Positions 36,480-44,930 of a stretch of 64,000 nucleotides of DNA are shown here, one piece after another. Positions within the stretch are counted from its first letter, which is position 1. Each line of letters opens with the position of its first letter. Source of the stretch: JAFAYN01 sp963733105 (GTDB taxonomy: Bacteria > Gemmatimonadota > Gemmatimonadetes > Longimicrobiales > Longimicrobiaceae); the NCBI GenBank assembly GCA_963733105.1, contig CAVTCB010000004.1:1-64000 (forward strand), read 5' to 3'. A program made the translations under genes and the position numbers. The notes below the pieces were generated by a model. It was not told where the DNA came from, did not search any database, and saw only the letters and a program-made list of their open reading frames with translations.

Positions 36480-38018
36480 ATGTCCGGCCCCCCATCCGAC
36501 GCACACGCGCCGTACGCACCGCCGCGCGAGGTCCTCACCCGCGGCGAGGCGCGCTTCGAGAAGCTCCGCCAGCGCGTGGGGATGGTCCTGGCGCCGCTGG
36601 TGTTCGCCGCGCTCCTCCTGGCCCCGCTGGACGGGCTGAAGCCGGAGGCGCACCGCCTGGCCGCGGTGGTGGCGGCGGTGATCGTCCTGTGGATCAGCGA
36701 GGCGCTCCCGCTCCCGGTGACGGCGCTCCTGGGGGCGGCGCTCTGCGTGGTGCTGCGGGTGGCGCCGGCCAAGGAGGTGTTCGCGCCCTTCGCCGACCCG
36801 CTGATGTTCCTGTTCATCGGCGCCTTCATCCTGTCGCGCGCCATCTTCCTGCACGGGCTCGACCGGCGGGTGGCGTACGGGGTGCTCTCGGTCCGCTGGA
36901 TCGGGGCGCGCCCGGGGCGCATCCTCCTGGCCTTCGGCGCGGTCACGGCGGCGATCTCGGCGTGGATCTCCAACACCGCCACCACGGCGATGATGTACGG
37001 GATCGGGATGTCCATCCTGGCCTTCCTGTACGGCGACCGGGAGGACGGGACGCGCGTGGACCCCCGCTACGCCACGGGGATGATGCTGATGACGGCGTTC
37101 TCCGCCTCCATCGGCGGGCTGGCGACGCCCATCGGGACGCCGCCCAACGTGATCGGGCTGGGGTTCATCCGGCAGCTCCTGGGGGTGGAGATCTCCTTCT
37201 TCCGCTGGATGGCGGTGGGGGTGCCGGTGGTGGTGGTGCTCTACCTCTTCCTCTTCCTGTACCTGAACGCCCTCTCCCCCGCGGGGGTGCGGGAGATCCC
37301 GGGGAGCGCGGAGATGATCCGCCGCGAGCGGGAGCGGCTGGGGCCGTGGACGCGCGGGCAGCGCTCGGTGGCGCTGGCCTTCGGCGTCACGGTGCTGCTC
37401 TGGGTCCTCCCCGGGATCGTGGCGCTGGCGGTGGGGGAGGGGAGCGCGCTCTACAAGGGGATGAACCGGAGCGTCCCGGAGGGGGTGGCGGCGCTGGTGG
37501 GGGCGACTCTCCTCTTCGTCCTCCCCGGCGACGGCGGGGAGCGGGCGATCACCTGGGAGGAGGCGGTGCGGATCGACTGGGGGGTGGTGCTGCTGTACGG
37601 GGGCGGGTTCGCGCTGGGGGTGCTCTCCTTCGGGACGGGGCTGGCGGAGGCGGTGGGGCGCGGGCTGACGGGGCTCCTCCCGCTGCACGGGGAGACGGGG
37701 CTGCTGGTGGCCTCGGTGCTGGTGGCGGTGGTGGTGTCGGAGGCCACCTCCAACACGGCCTCGGCCAACATGGTGGTCCCGGTGGTGATCTCCATCGCCC
37801 GGGCGGCGGGGATGGACCCGCTGGCCCCGGCTCTGGGGGCGACCATGGCGGCGAGCCTGGGGTTCATGCTCCCGGTCTCCACGCCGTGCAACGCGATCGT
37901 CTACGGCTCGGGCTACATCCCCCTGACGCGGATGATCCGCTACGGGCTGATCCTGGACGTGGTGGGGGCGGTGGTGATCATCGTGGCCGTGAGCGTTCTG
38001 GTTCCTCTGATTCGTTGA
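36480..38018 (+). CDS. SLC13 (DASS) family anion transporter
   Basis: A 512-residue inner-membrane transporter, likely sodium-coupled, for dicarboxylates, phosphate or sulfate. About 11-12 hydrophobic spans are seen. The two hallmark sodium and substrate motifs are ISNTATTAMM near residue 165 and TSNTASANMVVPV near 425, each in a re-entrant loop, with IGTPPNVIGLGFI and MLPVSTPCNAIVYGSG completing the sites. ATG 36480 follows CCGCC; a longer frame upstream overlaps the divergent gene. Substrate cannot be chosen from sequence. Confidence 0.88.
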   Translation: MSGPPSDAHAPYAPPREVLTRGEARFEKLRQRVGMVLAPLVFAALLLAPLDGLKPEAHRLAAVVAAVIVLWISEALPLPVTALLGAALCVVLRVAPAKEVFAPFADPLMFLFIGAFILSRAIFLHGLDRRVAYGVLSVRWIGARPGRILLAFGAVTAAISAWISNTATTAMMYGIGMSILAFLYGDREDGTRVDPRYATGMMLMTAFSASIGGLATPIGTPPNVIGLGFIRQLLGVEISFFRWMAVGVPVVVVLYLFLFLYLNALSPAGVREIPGSAEMIRRERERLGPWTRGQRSVALAFGVTVLLWVLPGIVALAVGEGSALYKGMNRSVPEGVAALVGATLLFVLPGDGGERAITWEEAVRIDWGVVLLYGGGFALGVLSFGTGLAEAVGRGLTGLLPLHGETGLLVASVLVAVVVSEATSNTASANMVVPVVISIARAAGMDPLAPALGATMAASLGFMLPVSTPCNAIVYGSGYIPLTRMIRYGLILDVVGAVVIIVAVSVLVPLIR

Positions 38019-38038
38019 GGAACGGACGGGAGGTGAGG

Positions 38039-38171
38039 GTCCGGGCGTGCCCCCGCTGGCGCGGGGTCGGGCTGCGGCTCCGTAGGGAACGATACGACCG
38101 TTCCCAACGGAGTCGAGCCCCGCGCAAACAGCCGCGCGGGTCTCGCCCCTTCGGGCTCGCATCCCTCACGC
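38039..38171. repeat. Intergenic structured repeat, copy A
   Basis: One of three copies (see 51740-51873 and 54356-54480). It contains a hairpin CCCCGC-TGGC-GCGGGG, then a long hairpin at 38078-38112 with outer stem CTCCGT/ACGGAG, an A-A mismatch, inner stem GGGAAC/GTTCCC and loop GATACGACC, then further short hairpins, ending ATCCCTCACGC. Stem bases differ between copies but keep pairing, while the loop is identical. It lies between convergent genes. No coding capacity is evident. Confidence 0.75.
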
Positions 38172-38210
38172 AACTGCTTTTCGTGCTTGCAGTTCCTGCA
38201 GTTGTCTTGC

Positions 38211-38250
38211 TCCCCTCCCCCCTTGTGGGGGAGGGGCCGGGGGTGGGGGG
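38211..38250. repeat. G-rich hairpin linked to repeat copy A
   Basis: CCCCTCCCCC-N-GGGGGAGGGG pairs into a stem and is followed by GGGGGTGGGGGG. The same block follows copy B at 51906, and a variant follows copy C at 54522. The G-runs could also form a quadruplex. Confidence 0.55.
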
Positions 38251-38280
38251 TCGACAGGCGCGCCGAACCCTCGCTCTGCC

Positions 38281-40380
38281 TCAGAACACCCAGTGCAGCG
38301 ACACCCGCAGCTGCCGCGGCTCCACGGGGTGGAAGTGCACGTCCTCCACTCCCTCCGCCGGCTCGCCGGGGAGACGCGAGGGATAGAAGTACTGGATGTC
38401 GCGCGCGTCCGAGTCCAGGAGGTTGAGCACGGCGGCCTCCAGGCGGACGCCCGAGCCGAAGAGCCAGCCCATCTCGGCGTTGAGCAGCGTGGCGGCCTCC
38501 GCGCGGACGGAGTTGTCCTCCAGCAGCGGGTACTCCCCGAAGTGGCGGACGCGCAGGGCGCCGAACGGACCCCGTCCGGGGCTCCACGCCACCCCGGCCG
38601 CGACCACGTTCTCCAGGGCGCCGGGGATGCGGTCCTCGCCCGCGGGGACGTCGCCCAGGCGGGCGTGGGCGAGGGACACGTCGGCGTCGACGGAGAGGGA
38701 GGGGAAGGGGCGGTAGAAGTTGGCCCAGGTCACGCCGCGGCGCCGGCTGGGGGCGGAGGGCTCGGTGGCGCCCGCGTCCCCCACGAACAGGAGCTCGCTG
38801 TCCAGCTCCAGCGTCCACGCCGTGAGCGTGGAGCGCAGCCCCTCCGCCGGGGAGGCGCGCACCCCCACCTCGGCCCCGCGGGAGCGCACCAGCGGGTCCA
38901 CCCGCGCGGCGGCCTCGCCGCTGGCGGGGTCGACGGTGATGGTGGTGCCGCGGGCGTCGTTGCTGTGGAAGCCGTACCCGCCGCTCAGGTACAGCTCCAC
39001 GGCGGGCGAGGGGGTGAGCACCAGCGACGCCTTGGGGCTCACGATCCCCGCGCTCCGGCCGCCGGAGTTCTCCGCGAGGTCGCTTGCCACGTGGAAGGTG
39101 TAGCCGTCGGCGCGCACCCCCAGCACGCTCCGCAGCCAGGGGCGCCAGCGCGAGTCCGATTCCAGGAAGACGCCGGTCCCGGTCTGGCGCACCCGGTCGC
39201 TCCGTACCGTCCCATGGCGCACCTGGGCCCGGGTGCGGTGCAGTCCCAGGCCGCCGATGAAGTCGGCGCGCCCCTGCACCCCCACCGTCAGGGTGTGCGC
39301 GGCGCCGAGGGCCTGCACGGCCTGCGCGTGCCGGGCGTCGATCCCGGCGACGGTGCGGCGGTCCTCCTGGTGGAACTGGTCGCCCCGCTCCGGGTCGTCC
39401 AGGAAGAAGCCGAAGTTGGAGTACAGGTCCAGGCCGGAGCGGATGCCGAAGAGCTGCACCTTCCGGGTGGAGGCGCGGCCCGTGTGGGTCCAGGTGCCGG
39501 AGAGGCTGTAGCGCTGCGCGCTCCCTCCGTCGGTGGTGTCGACCTGCCCGAAGCGGCCGATGGCGCCGCTCTCCACGGCGCGCAGCGGGACCTGGTCGCT
39601 GGCGTTCCAGCGGTTGCGGTACGCCAGCCCCAGCAGGGAGAAGCGGGAGGGGCCGCGCTCCCACGAGTAGCGCGCGATCCCGGTGAGCTTGCGGAGCTCC
39701 TGCCCCCGCTCCCAGGGGCCGTCGTAGGCGCGGGCCTCGCCGCCGGCCAGGAGGTCGCCGCCGCCCAGGCGCGACGAGGCGCCCGCGGCGACGCGCGCCA
39801 GCCCGTTCTCCCCCACGCCCACGGTGGCGAAGGGGCGGTCCAGCCGGCGCACCAGGTGGAACTCGGCGCCGCCGGCGCTCCCGAAGTCCCCCAGCTCGGC
39901 GTGGTACACGCCCAGCCGGTAGTCCAGGTAGTCGACGAACTCGGGGATGAGGAAGTTGAGGTCGGTGTAGCCCTGCCCGTGGCCGTGGGTGGGCATGTTC
40001 ACCGGCATCCCCTCCACGAGGGTCCGGAAGTCGGTGCCGTGGTCCAGGTTGAAGCCGCGGACGAAGTACTGGTTGGCCTTCCCCTCGCCGGAGTGCTGGG
40101 TGACGATGACGCCGGGGACGGTCTCCAGCAGCTCCCCCTCGCGCGCCAGCGGGCGGGCGCGGAGGTCGGAGGCGCCCACGCGCCCCTGCGAGGAGGTGCT
40201 GGCGATCCCGACGAGGTCGTCGATCCGCCCGTTGACGCGGATGGTGTCCAGGACGGCGACGGTGCTGTCGCGCGGAGGTCCGGTCTGGGCGTGGAGCGCG
40301 CCCGCGCCGCCGAGCGCGAGCGCCCACGCGAGGAGTGCGGCGCCCGCCCAGGGCGGACGCATGGAGATCGGTCGTTGCAT
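38281..40380 (-). CDS. TonB-dependent outer-membrane receptor
   Basis: A 699-residue active-transport receptor. Signal peptide MRPPWAGAALLAWALALGGA, then an N-terminal plug domain (about 40-170: ETVPGVIVTQHSGEGKANQY, FVRGFNLDHGTDFRTLVEG) and a 22-strand-type barrel to the terminal LRVSLHWVF, with the expected C-terminal aromatic residue. ATG 40380 is chosen; a second one six codons later (40362) starts the signal peptide proper. Upstream lies a His-rich exported protein gene, so metal uptake (for example zinc or nickel) is the best guess. A palindrome at 40418-40443 may be its operator. Confidence 0.88.
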   Translation of the reverse strand: MQRPISMRPPWAGAALLAWALALGGAGALHAQTGPPRDSTVAVLDTIRVNGRIDDLVGIASTSSQGRVGASDLRARPLAREGELLETVPGVIVTQHSGEGKANQYFVRGFNLDHGTDFRTLVEGMPVNMPTHGHGQGYTDLNFLIPEFVDYLDYRLGVYHAELGDFGSAGGAEFHLVRRLDRPFATVGVGENGLARVAAGASSRLGGGDLLAGGEARAYDGPWERGQELRKLTGIARYSWERGPSRFSLLGLAYRNRWNASDQVPLRAVESGAIGRFGQVDTTDGGSAQRYSLSGTWTHTGRASTRKVQLFGIRSGLDLYSNFGFFLDDPERGDQFHQEDRRTVAGIDARHAQAVQALGAAHTLTVGVQGRADFIGGLGLHRTRAQVRHGTVRSDRVRQTGTGVFLESDSRWRPWLRSVLGVRADGYTFHVASDLAENSGGRSAGIVSPKASLVLTPSPAVELYLSGGYGFHSNDARGTTITVDPASGEAAARVDPLVRSRGAEVGVRASPAEGLRSTLTAWTLELDSELLFVGDAGATEPSAPSRRRGVTWANFYRPFPSLSVDADVSLAHARLGDVPAGEDRIPGALENVVAAGVAWSPGRGPFGALRVRHFGEYPLLEDNSVRAEAATLLNAEMGWLFGSGVRLEAAVLNLLDSDARDIQYFYPSRLPGEPAEGVEDVHFHPVEPRQLRVSLHWVF

Positions 40381-40417
40381 CGGTTCGTGAGCTCCCCTGG
40401 ATGCATACCCGTGACTG

Positions 40418-40443
40418 CCGGGCACGCGTGCATGCATGCCCGG
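40418..40443. promoter_or_regulatory. Palindrome upstream of the TonB receptor, candidate operator
   Basis: A 26-base near-palindrome (22 of 26 positions symmetric) with arms CCGGGCA and TGCCCGG, centred about 50 bases upstream of the receptor start. Position and symmetry suit a dimeric metal regulator; no regulator gene is adjacent. Confidence 0.45.
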
Positions 40444-40468
40444 ACAGGTGAAAGCGATGGCCGTGCTT

Positions 40469-40909
40469 TCAGCCCTGCAGTCGGGGAGGGGGAGTGTCGA
40501 CGCGGAAGGCGGCCTGGCGCGGCGCGGGCGCCCGGGAGGGCGCGACGGACGCGTCCCGGGCGGGGGGCGGCGCGTGTGCTATGCTGGGGAGGAGGTAGTA
40601 CTTCGAAAGCCCGTCGGCGGGGACGGCGGGGTCCTCGACGGGAGCGTGGTCGTGGGTGTGCACGACGCCGTCGTGCTCGTGGGGCGCGTCGGGGGCGGGA
40701 GGCGCGTCGTCCCGGTGCTCGTGGTGGTCGTCCTCTTCGTGGTGCTCGGTGGCGAGGTGCACCCAGAGCTGCCCGGCCTGCCCCACGGGCGAGAGCGCCA
40801 GCACCAGCCCGTACGCCAGCAGAAGCGGGAGGAGGCGGGCCCACGAGGCACGGGGCGCCGCCTTCCTGGACTGCCGACGCGTGTTCGCGGGGTCGCTCGT
40901 GTCCCGCAT
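40469..40909 (-). CDS. Histidine-rich exported or membrane-anchored protein
   Basis: A 146-residue protein with one hydrophobic segment (LLPLLLAYGLVLALSPVG) near the start and a His/Asp/Glu-rich stretch (EHHEEDDHHEHRDD, HEHDGVVHTHDHAP) likely to bind divalent metals. I took the ATG at 40909; the frame opens at 40975. It ends 89 bases upstream of the TonB receptor start on the same strand, so the two may form a metal-uptake unit. No known family recognised; His-rich periplasmic metal chaperones are the nearest functional analogues. Confidence 0.6.
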   Translation of the reverse strand: MRDTSDPANTRRQSRKAAPRASWARLLPLLLAYGLVLALSPVGQAGQLWVHLATEHHEEDDHHEHRDDAPPAPDAPHEHDGVVHTHDHAPVEDPAVPADGLSKYYLLPSIAHAPPPARDASVAPSRAPAPRQAAFRVDTPPPRLQG

Positions 40910-40993
40910 CCGGGGTCCGTGGGGGGTGTGGCGCGGCGCGTCCGCCGCCGGGAAGGCTGGACAAACGTGCTGCAAGCCACGTGCCCTGTCTCC

Positions 40994-42241
40994 CTACGGC
41001 GCCCGGCGGCGGGTCATCACGTAGATGCGCTGCCTCGCGGCCATCTGCGGATCGAGCCCGCGCAGGCGCTCCACCACGCGCGGGGTGGCCTCGACGCCGC
41101 GGGCCACCAGGAGGACCCCGCGGGTGGTGCGCAGCTCCTCCGCGAACACCATCCCCGGGCGGACGCCCCGCAGCTCCACCTCCACCGTCTCCATCTGCCG
41201 CGAGCCGTCCCCGCGCAGCGTGGAGAGGTGGTCGAGGAGGTCGGGGTCGTACTCCCCCGCCCGCGCGCGGAGCGCCTCGACGGCGCCGGGGCCGCTCACG
41301 CTCCGCGACTCCAGCGCCACGTAGTCGGTGGCCACCCGGAGGATGCGCGCCCCGAGCGGGATCTCCTTCTCCGCCGGGCTCCCGGCCGGAGCGCCGGCCC
41401 CGTCGAAGCGGAGCCGGCACCGCGCCAGCACCTCGCGCACGGCCTCCATCTCCGGGAGGCACGCCACCACCTGGCTCGCGATCTCGGGCGGGGACTCGAA
41501 GGCGAGCGCCTCCGCGGCGGTCAGCGGCTCGCCCCGGGCCAGCTTCTGCTCCAGCGCGTCGGGGACGGCCAGCGCCCCCAGCTGCGAGAGCGACGCCGCG
41601 ATCGCCACCGCCCACGGAGCCTCCGTTCCCGCCGCCACGCCCAGCTCCACGGCGAGGTCCCGGATGCGCTCCGCGCGCCCGGCGGCCGCGGGGCGGACCA
41701 GGGCGAGGAGGTTGCTGAGCGCCCGGACGCTCCCCCGGCGGGTCTCGTCCAGCAGCTTCCGCTCCTCGATGGCGGCGCGGCGGTGCTCCACGGCCGCCCG
41801 GAGCGTCTCCAGGAGGAGGGGGCCGCGGCAGGGCTTGGTGAGGAAGCGGAAGATGGCGCCGTCGTTGACGGCGGCCACGGAGGAGGCCACGTCGGGCTGG
41901 CCGGTGAGGAGGACGCGCGTGGTGTCGGGCGCCAGCACGCGCACCCACGACAGGAAGGTGACGCCGTCGCTCCCCCCCATGCGCAGGTCGGAGAAGACGA
42001 CGGAGAACTCGGGGTGATCCTCGAGGGCGCGGAGGCCGGCGTTGGGGCCCGGCGCGGTGACCACCTCCGCGCGCCCGCGGAAAGTCCGGACGAGCGCCTG
42101 GAGGATCTCGGGGTCGTCGTCGACGCAGAGCACCCGCGGGAGGGGGAGAACCGCCTCCCGCGCGTCCCCCGGCGGGTCGAGGACGGGCGACGCTGTGTGC
42201 GGCACGGGCGGGGATCGGTCGGAAGGGAAGGGGACCTTCAC
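40994..42241 (-). CDS. Response regulator with degenerate HD-GYP-like output domain
   Basis: A 415-residue two-domain regulator. Residues ~35-155 are a receiver: acidic pair in VLCVDDDPE, phospho-acceptor Asp85 in VVFSDLRMGG, Thr in LLTGQP and Lys in FLTKP. Residues ~175-340 align with HD-GYP c-di-GMP phosphodiesterases by layout (AAASLSQLGALAVPDALEQK, FDGAGAPAGSPAEKEIPLGA, RILRVATDYVALES), but HD is SQ, HHE is CRL and GYP is GAP. Catalysis is therefore unlikely; it may bind nucleotide or a partner. The last ~70 residues form another small domain. No histidine kinase is adjacent. Confidence 0.78.
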   Translation of the reverse strand: MKVPFPSDRSPPVPHTASPVLDPPGDAREAVLPLPRVLCVDDDPEILQALVRTFRGRAEVVTAPGPNAGLRALEDHPEFSVVFSDLRMGGSDGVTFLSWVRVLAPDTTRVLLTGQPDVASSVAAVNDGAIFRFLTKPCRGPLLLETLRAAVEHRRAAIEERKLLDETRRGSVRALSNLLALVRPAAAGRAERIRDLAVELGVAAGTEAPWAVAIAASLSQLGALAVPDALEQKLARGEPLTAAEALAFESPPEIASQVVACLPEMEAVREVLARCRLRFDGAGAPAGSPAEKEIPLGARILRVATDYVALESRSVSGPGAVEALRARAGEYDPDLLDHLSTLRGDGSRQMETVEVELRGVRPGMVFAEELRTTRGVLLVARGVEATPRVVERLRGLDPQMAARQRIYVMTRRRAP

Positions 42242-42282
42242 CCTCCCAGGTATCGTCCGGAACGTGTCGGCTCTTGAGTGGT

Positions 42283-42543
42283 CTACCGCTCCCGGGGGCG
42301 GTTCTTGTCCACGATGGCGGCCAGGATCAGGAGGAAGGCGAGGAGGCGGAGGCCGTACAGCCAGGTCGTGTCCGCGGTGCCGCGCTCCCAGGCGGCGAGG
42401 GCGGCCCGCTGCACGGTGAGGAGCCCGAACGCCGCCGCGAACAGGAGGAAGAGGCGGTCGCGCGACTGCTTCCAGAAGCGGAGGAAGAAGAGGGCGGAGA
42501 CGGCGTACCCGGCCACCAGGAGGCCGGAGATGAAGAGCGTCAT
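42283..42543 (-). CDS. Small membrane protein (DUF5985-like), downstream copy
   Basis: An 86-residue protein with three hydrophobic segments (LFISGLLVAGYAVSALFFLRF, split at about 20; LFLLFAAAFGLLTVQRAA; YGLRLLAFLLILAAIV). It resembles the small DUF5985-type membrane proteins that occur in pairs. Its ATG overlaps the stop of the preceding gene by four bases. Role unknown. Last gene of a four-gene unit beginning with a MarR regulator. Confidence 0.65.
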   Translation of the reverse strand: MTLFISGLLVAGYAVSALFFLRFWKQSRDRLFLLFAAAFGLLTVQRAALAAWERGTADTTWLYGLRLLAFLLILAAIVDKNRPRER

Positions 42544-42800
42544 CCCTGCGACTCCCAGACGAGGCCGTAGACGAGGAGCGCCACCCCCACGACCGCCGGG
42601 AGGGTGCGCCACACGGAGAGGTCCATCTCCGGCACCACCCGCACGTCGATGACCAGGAGGAGGTTGTTCAGGAAGAACCCGGTGAAGCAGAGCCCGCTCC
42701 ACAGGAGGAGCCGCACGCGGGTGCGGGAGTAGCCGCGCAGGAGGAGCACCGCGCAGGCGAGGCTCGTGAGCGCGCACAGGACGTAGACCAGGACGGCCAT
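42540..42800 (-). CDS. Small membrane protein (DUF5985-like), upstream copy
   Basis: An 86-residue protein with three hydrophobic segments (LVYVLCALTSLACAVLLL, RLLLWSGLCFTGFFLNNL, LPAVVGVALLVYGLVW). The sequence style fits the DUF5985 family. It is paired with the similar protein encoded next and preceded three bases upstream by a small helical regulator gene. Function unknown. Confidence 0.68.
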   Translation of the reverse strand: MAVLVYVLCALTSLACAVLLLRGYSRTRVRLLLWSGLCFTGFFLNNLLLVIDVRVVPEMDLSVWRTLPAVVGVALLVYGLVWESQG

Positions 42801-42803
42801 GCT

Positions 42804-43184
42804 CTAGCTCCCCTTCAGCCGGAAGGCGTCCGCGAACGACTGGACGGGGTCGGCGGGACGGTCGTAGATGGCCCGGATGAGCTGCACCGGGAAGCGGTTG
42901 TAGGTGTCGGCCAGCATCTCCACCGTGGCGCGCGACTCGGGGCGCCCGGGGGCGTACCGGTGCCCGCCGCCGGCGCCGCGCGCCGTCAGCCCGGAGCGGT
43001 CCAGGTCGCGGAGCGCGGAGCCCACGGCCTCCACGGTGCCCTGGAGCTGCCCGGCGGCGTCGGCGGGCGTCCACTCCCGCTCGGGGCTCCGGTACAGGAG
43101 GAGGAGCACGTCCAGGTGCGTCATGGACGCGAGGTCCCGCCGCACCATCTCGCGGACGGCTTCGGGGAGGCCGGCCTCAGCCAT
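42804..43184 (-). CDS. Small winged-helix-like protein
   Basis: A 126-residue protein with a likely winged-helix DNA-binding layout (HLDVLLLLYRSPEREWTPAD, AAGQLQGTVEAVGSALRDLD, then a GGGHRYAP wing). A C-terminal helical tail follows. It starts eight bases inside the end of the MarR gene and precedes the two membrane proteins, so it may help control them. No named family recognised. Confidence 0.6.
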   Translation of the reverse strand: MAEAGLPEAVREMVRRDLASMTHLDVLLLLYRSPEREWTPADAAGQLQGTVEAVGSALRDLDRSGLTARGAGGGHRYAPGRPESRATVEMLADTYNRFPVQLIRAIYDRPADPVQSFADAFRLKGS

Positions 43185-43722
43185 GGAGGGCGCTCCCGTC
43201 CCGGGGGCGGAGCGGCGGGACCTCGTCCTCGAAGAGCATGGGGGCCGGCTCGGCGGCGAGCCCCATCCCCTCCGCCAGCCGCTCCAGCCCGGCGGCGAGG
43301 GTGCGCAGCTCGGCGTCGTCCAGCGCCTGGAGGCCGGCGAAGAGGCGGGCCGTGGGCGGGAGCGGCGCGTCCCTGAGGACGGCGCGGCCCTCGTCGGTGA
43401 TGCGGACCCCGGTGCGCCGCCGGTCGGCGCCGGAGTGGTCGCGCTCGGCGAGCCCGCGGAACACCAGGCGGTCGACCACCTCGGCCACGGAGGTGCGGTC
43501 GGTGAGGGTGCGCTCCCCCAGCTCGGTGAGCGAGGAGGCGGCGCCGTCGGTCAGGCAGGAGAGGACGTAGAGCTGCGCCGTGCTGATCCCCGCCTCCACG
43601 TGCGTCTGCTGGGCGGCCAGCCGCAGCGAGCGGACGATCCGGCGCACGGCTCCCACCGCGCGGGTGGTGTCTTCCGCGCGCTCTCCGGCTTCACTCCCGT
43701 TCCGGGCGTGCGTCGGGCGCAA
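43177..43722 (-). CDS. MarR family transcriptional regulator
   Basis: A 181-residue winged-helix regulator. The DNA-binding core is clear: ISTAQLYVLSCLTDGAASSL, TDRTSVAEVVDRLVFRGLAE, then RDHSGADRRRTGVRITDEGR (recognition helix and wing). MarR proteins repress their own operon and respond to small phenolic or other ligands. It heads a unit with a second small regulator and two membrane proteins, a layout that suits ligand-induced stress response; this is inference. Confidence 0.88.
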   Translation of the reverse strand: MRPTHARNGSEAGERAEDTTRAVGAVRRIVRSLRLAAQQTHVEAGISTAQLYVLSCLTDGAASSLTELGERTLTDRTSVAEVVDRLVFRGLAERDHSGADRRRTGVRITDEGRAVLRDAPLPPTARLFAGLQALDDAELRTLAAGLERLAEGMGLAAEPAPMLFEDEVPPLRPRDGSALHG

Positions 43723-43825
43723 GCGAGTCTCCGGGTCTTTCGATTCCCCGCGATGCGGGGGGACCCCCGCATTCCAGGGAAGAACATGCGTTCTCCGCGG
43801 CGGTCGTGCAAGGGGGCCGGGACGG

Positions 43826-44800
43826 CTACGACCCGGCGATCTCGCGCGCGCCGGCGTCCAGCAGGTACTGGCCGAGCTGCCGGGGCCCGTCCTCGCCGCT
43901 CAGGAGGGCGAACTCGGCGATCAGGGCGGGATAGGCGGACCACGTCTCGGCGACGTGCGCGGCCATGCGCGGCCACGTCCGTCCGCCGGCCGCGCGGTAC
44001 CGCTCCAGCAGGTCGGCGGTGACGTCGCGGCCGAGGGTGGCGTACTGGAGGGTGAAGTCCGCGGCCGGGTCGGCCACCTGGGCCTCGGTCCAGTCGAGGA
44101 GGCCGGTGACGCGGTGCGCGTCGTCCACCAGGAGGTGCGGCGGGTGCAGGTCGCCGTGGATCAGCGCGGAGTGCTCCGGCCAGAAGGTGTCGTCGGCGAG
44201 CCACGCCTGCCAGCGGCGCCACACGGGGTCGGGGACCTCCAGCACCCCGCGGGCGCGCTCCATCCGCGCGGCGTGCGCCTCCCGCACTTCGGCGGGGGTC
44301 CGCACGGGGAGCCCGGCGGCGGCGGCCGCGTCGGGCTCGACGGCGTGCAGCGCGGCGAGGGTGTGGGCGAGGGCGTCGAGGAAGGCGCCGGGCGGTGCGG
44401 TCTCGTCGAAGCGCCAGACGTAGCCGCCGGCTGCCGCGTCGACGACGGCCGCGGGGTGGCCGGCGAGGCGGCGGTAGGCGATCATCTCCGGCGCGAACAC
44501 CTCCCACCGCGGCACCTCCACGGGGAGCCGGTCCCGGAGCATCCGGAGGGCCCGCTCCTCGGCGGCGGCCCGCTCCAGCACGTCGGGGCGCCGCGGGACG
44601 CGCACCACCCAGCGGGCGCCGTCCTCGTCCGTGGCGTGGGCGACGAGGAAGTCGGCGCCCGACTCGTCCCACTCGGTCCGTTCGGGAACGAGGCGGAGGC
44701 CGTGCCCGTGGGCGGTGGCGAGGAGGTCTTCGGTGGGGTCGGTCAATTCGGTGGCCTGGCAGAGGTGAGTCGATGGCAGACACGCAGTGGGGCGGCGCAT
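43826..44800 (-). CDS. Macrolide 2'-phosphotransferase-like kinase (Mph family)
   Basis: A 324-residue aminoglycoside-phosphotransferase-fold kinase that matches the Mph group closely in order and wording: DESGADFLVAHATDEDGARW, EMIAYRRLAGHPAA, WRRWQAWLADDTFWPEHS, catalytic IHGDLHPPHL (His215-Gly-Asp217) and the metal-binding Asp236 in VTGLLDWTEAQVADP. These enzymes phosphorylate macrolide antibiotics at the 2'-hydroxyl. The ATG at 44800 is the only start giving a normal N-terminus. No macrolide-efflux gene is adjacent and no mobile element is near, so it is probably a chromosomal relative of the resistance genes. Confidence 0.83.
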   Translation of the reverse strand: MRRPTACLPSTHLCQATELTDPTEDLLATAHGHGLRLVPERTEWDESGADFLVAHATDEDGARWVVRVPRRPDVLERAAAEERALRMLRDRLPVEVPRWEVFAPEMIAYRRLAGHPAAVVDAAAGGYVWRFDETAPPGAFLDALAHTLAALHAVEPDAAAAAGLPVRTPAEVREAHAARMERARGVLEVPDPVWRRWQAWLADDTFWPEHSALIHGDLHPPHLLVDDAHRVTGLLDWTEAQVADPAADFTLQYATLGRDVTADLLERYRAAGGRTWPRMAAHVAETWSAYPALIAEFALLSGEDGPRQLGQYLLDAGAREIAGS

Positions 44801-44930
44801 CGTACCCTCTCGGCCTCCACACCTGCAAGGACCGGCTTGCCCTCCCGCCCGCCGCGCCCCACCTTGTCCGCACCCGCGCGACAAACCCTGCGCGGCCTCC
44901 CCGACGTACCCCCGACACCAGGAGGAACGG

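Noticed and set aside
40381..40468. A cobalamin riboswitch ahead of the TonB receptor
   Set aside because: The leader is under 90 bases and lacks the conserved B12-box; only the palindrome stands out.
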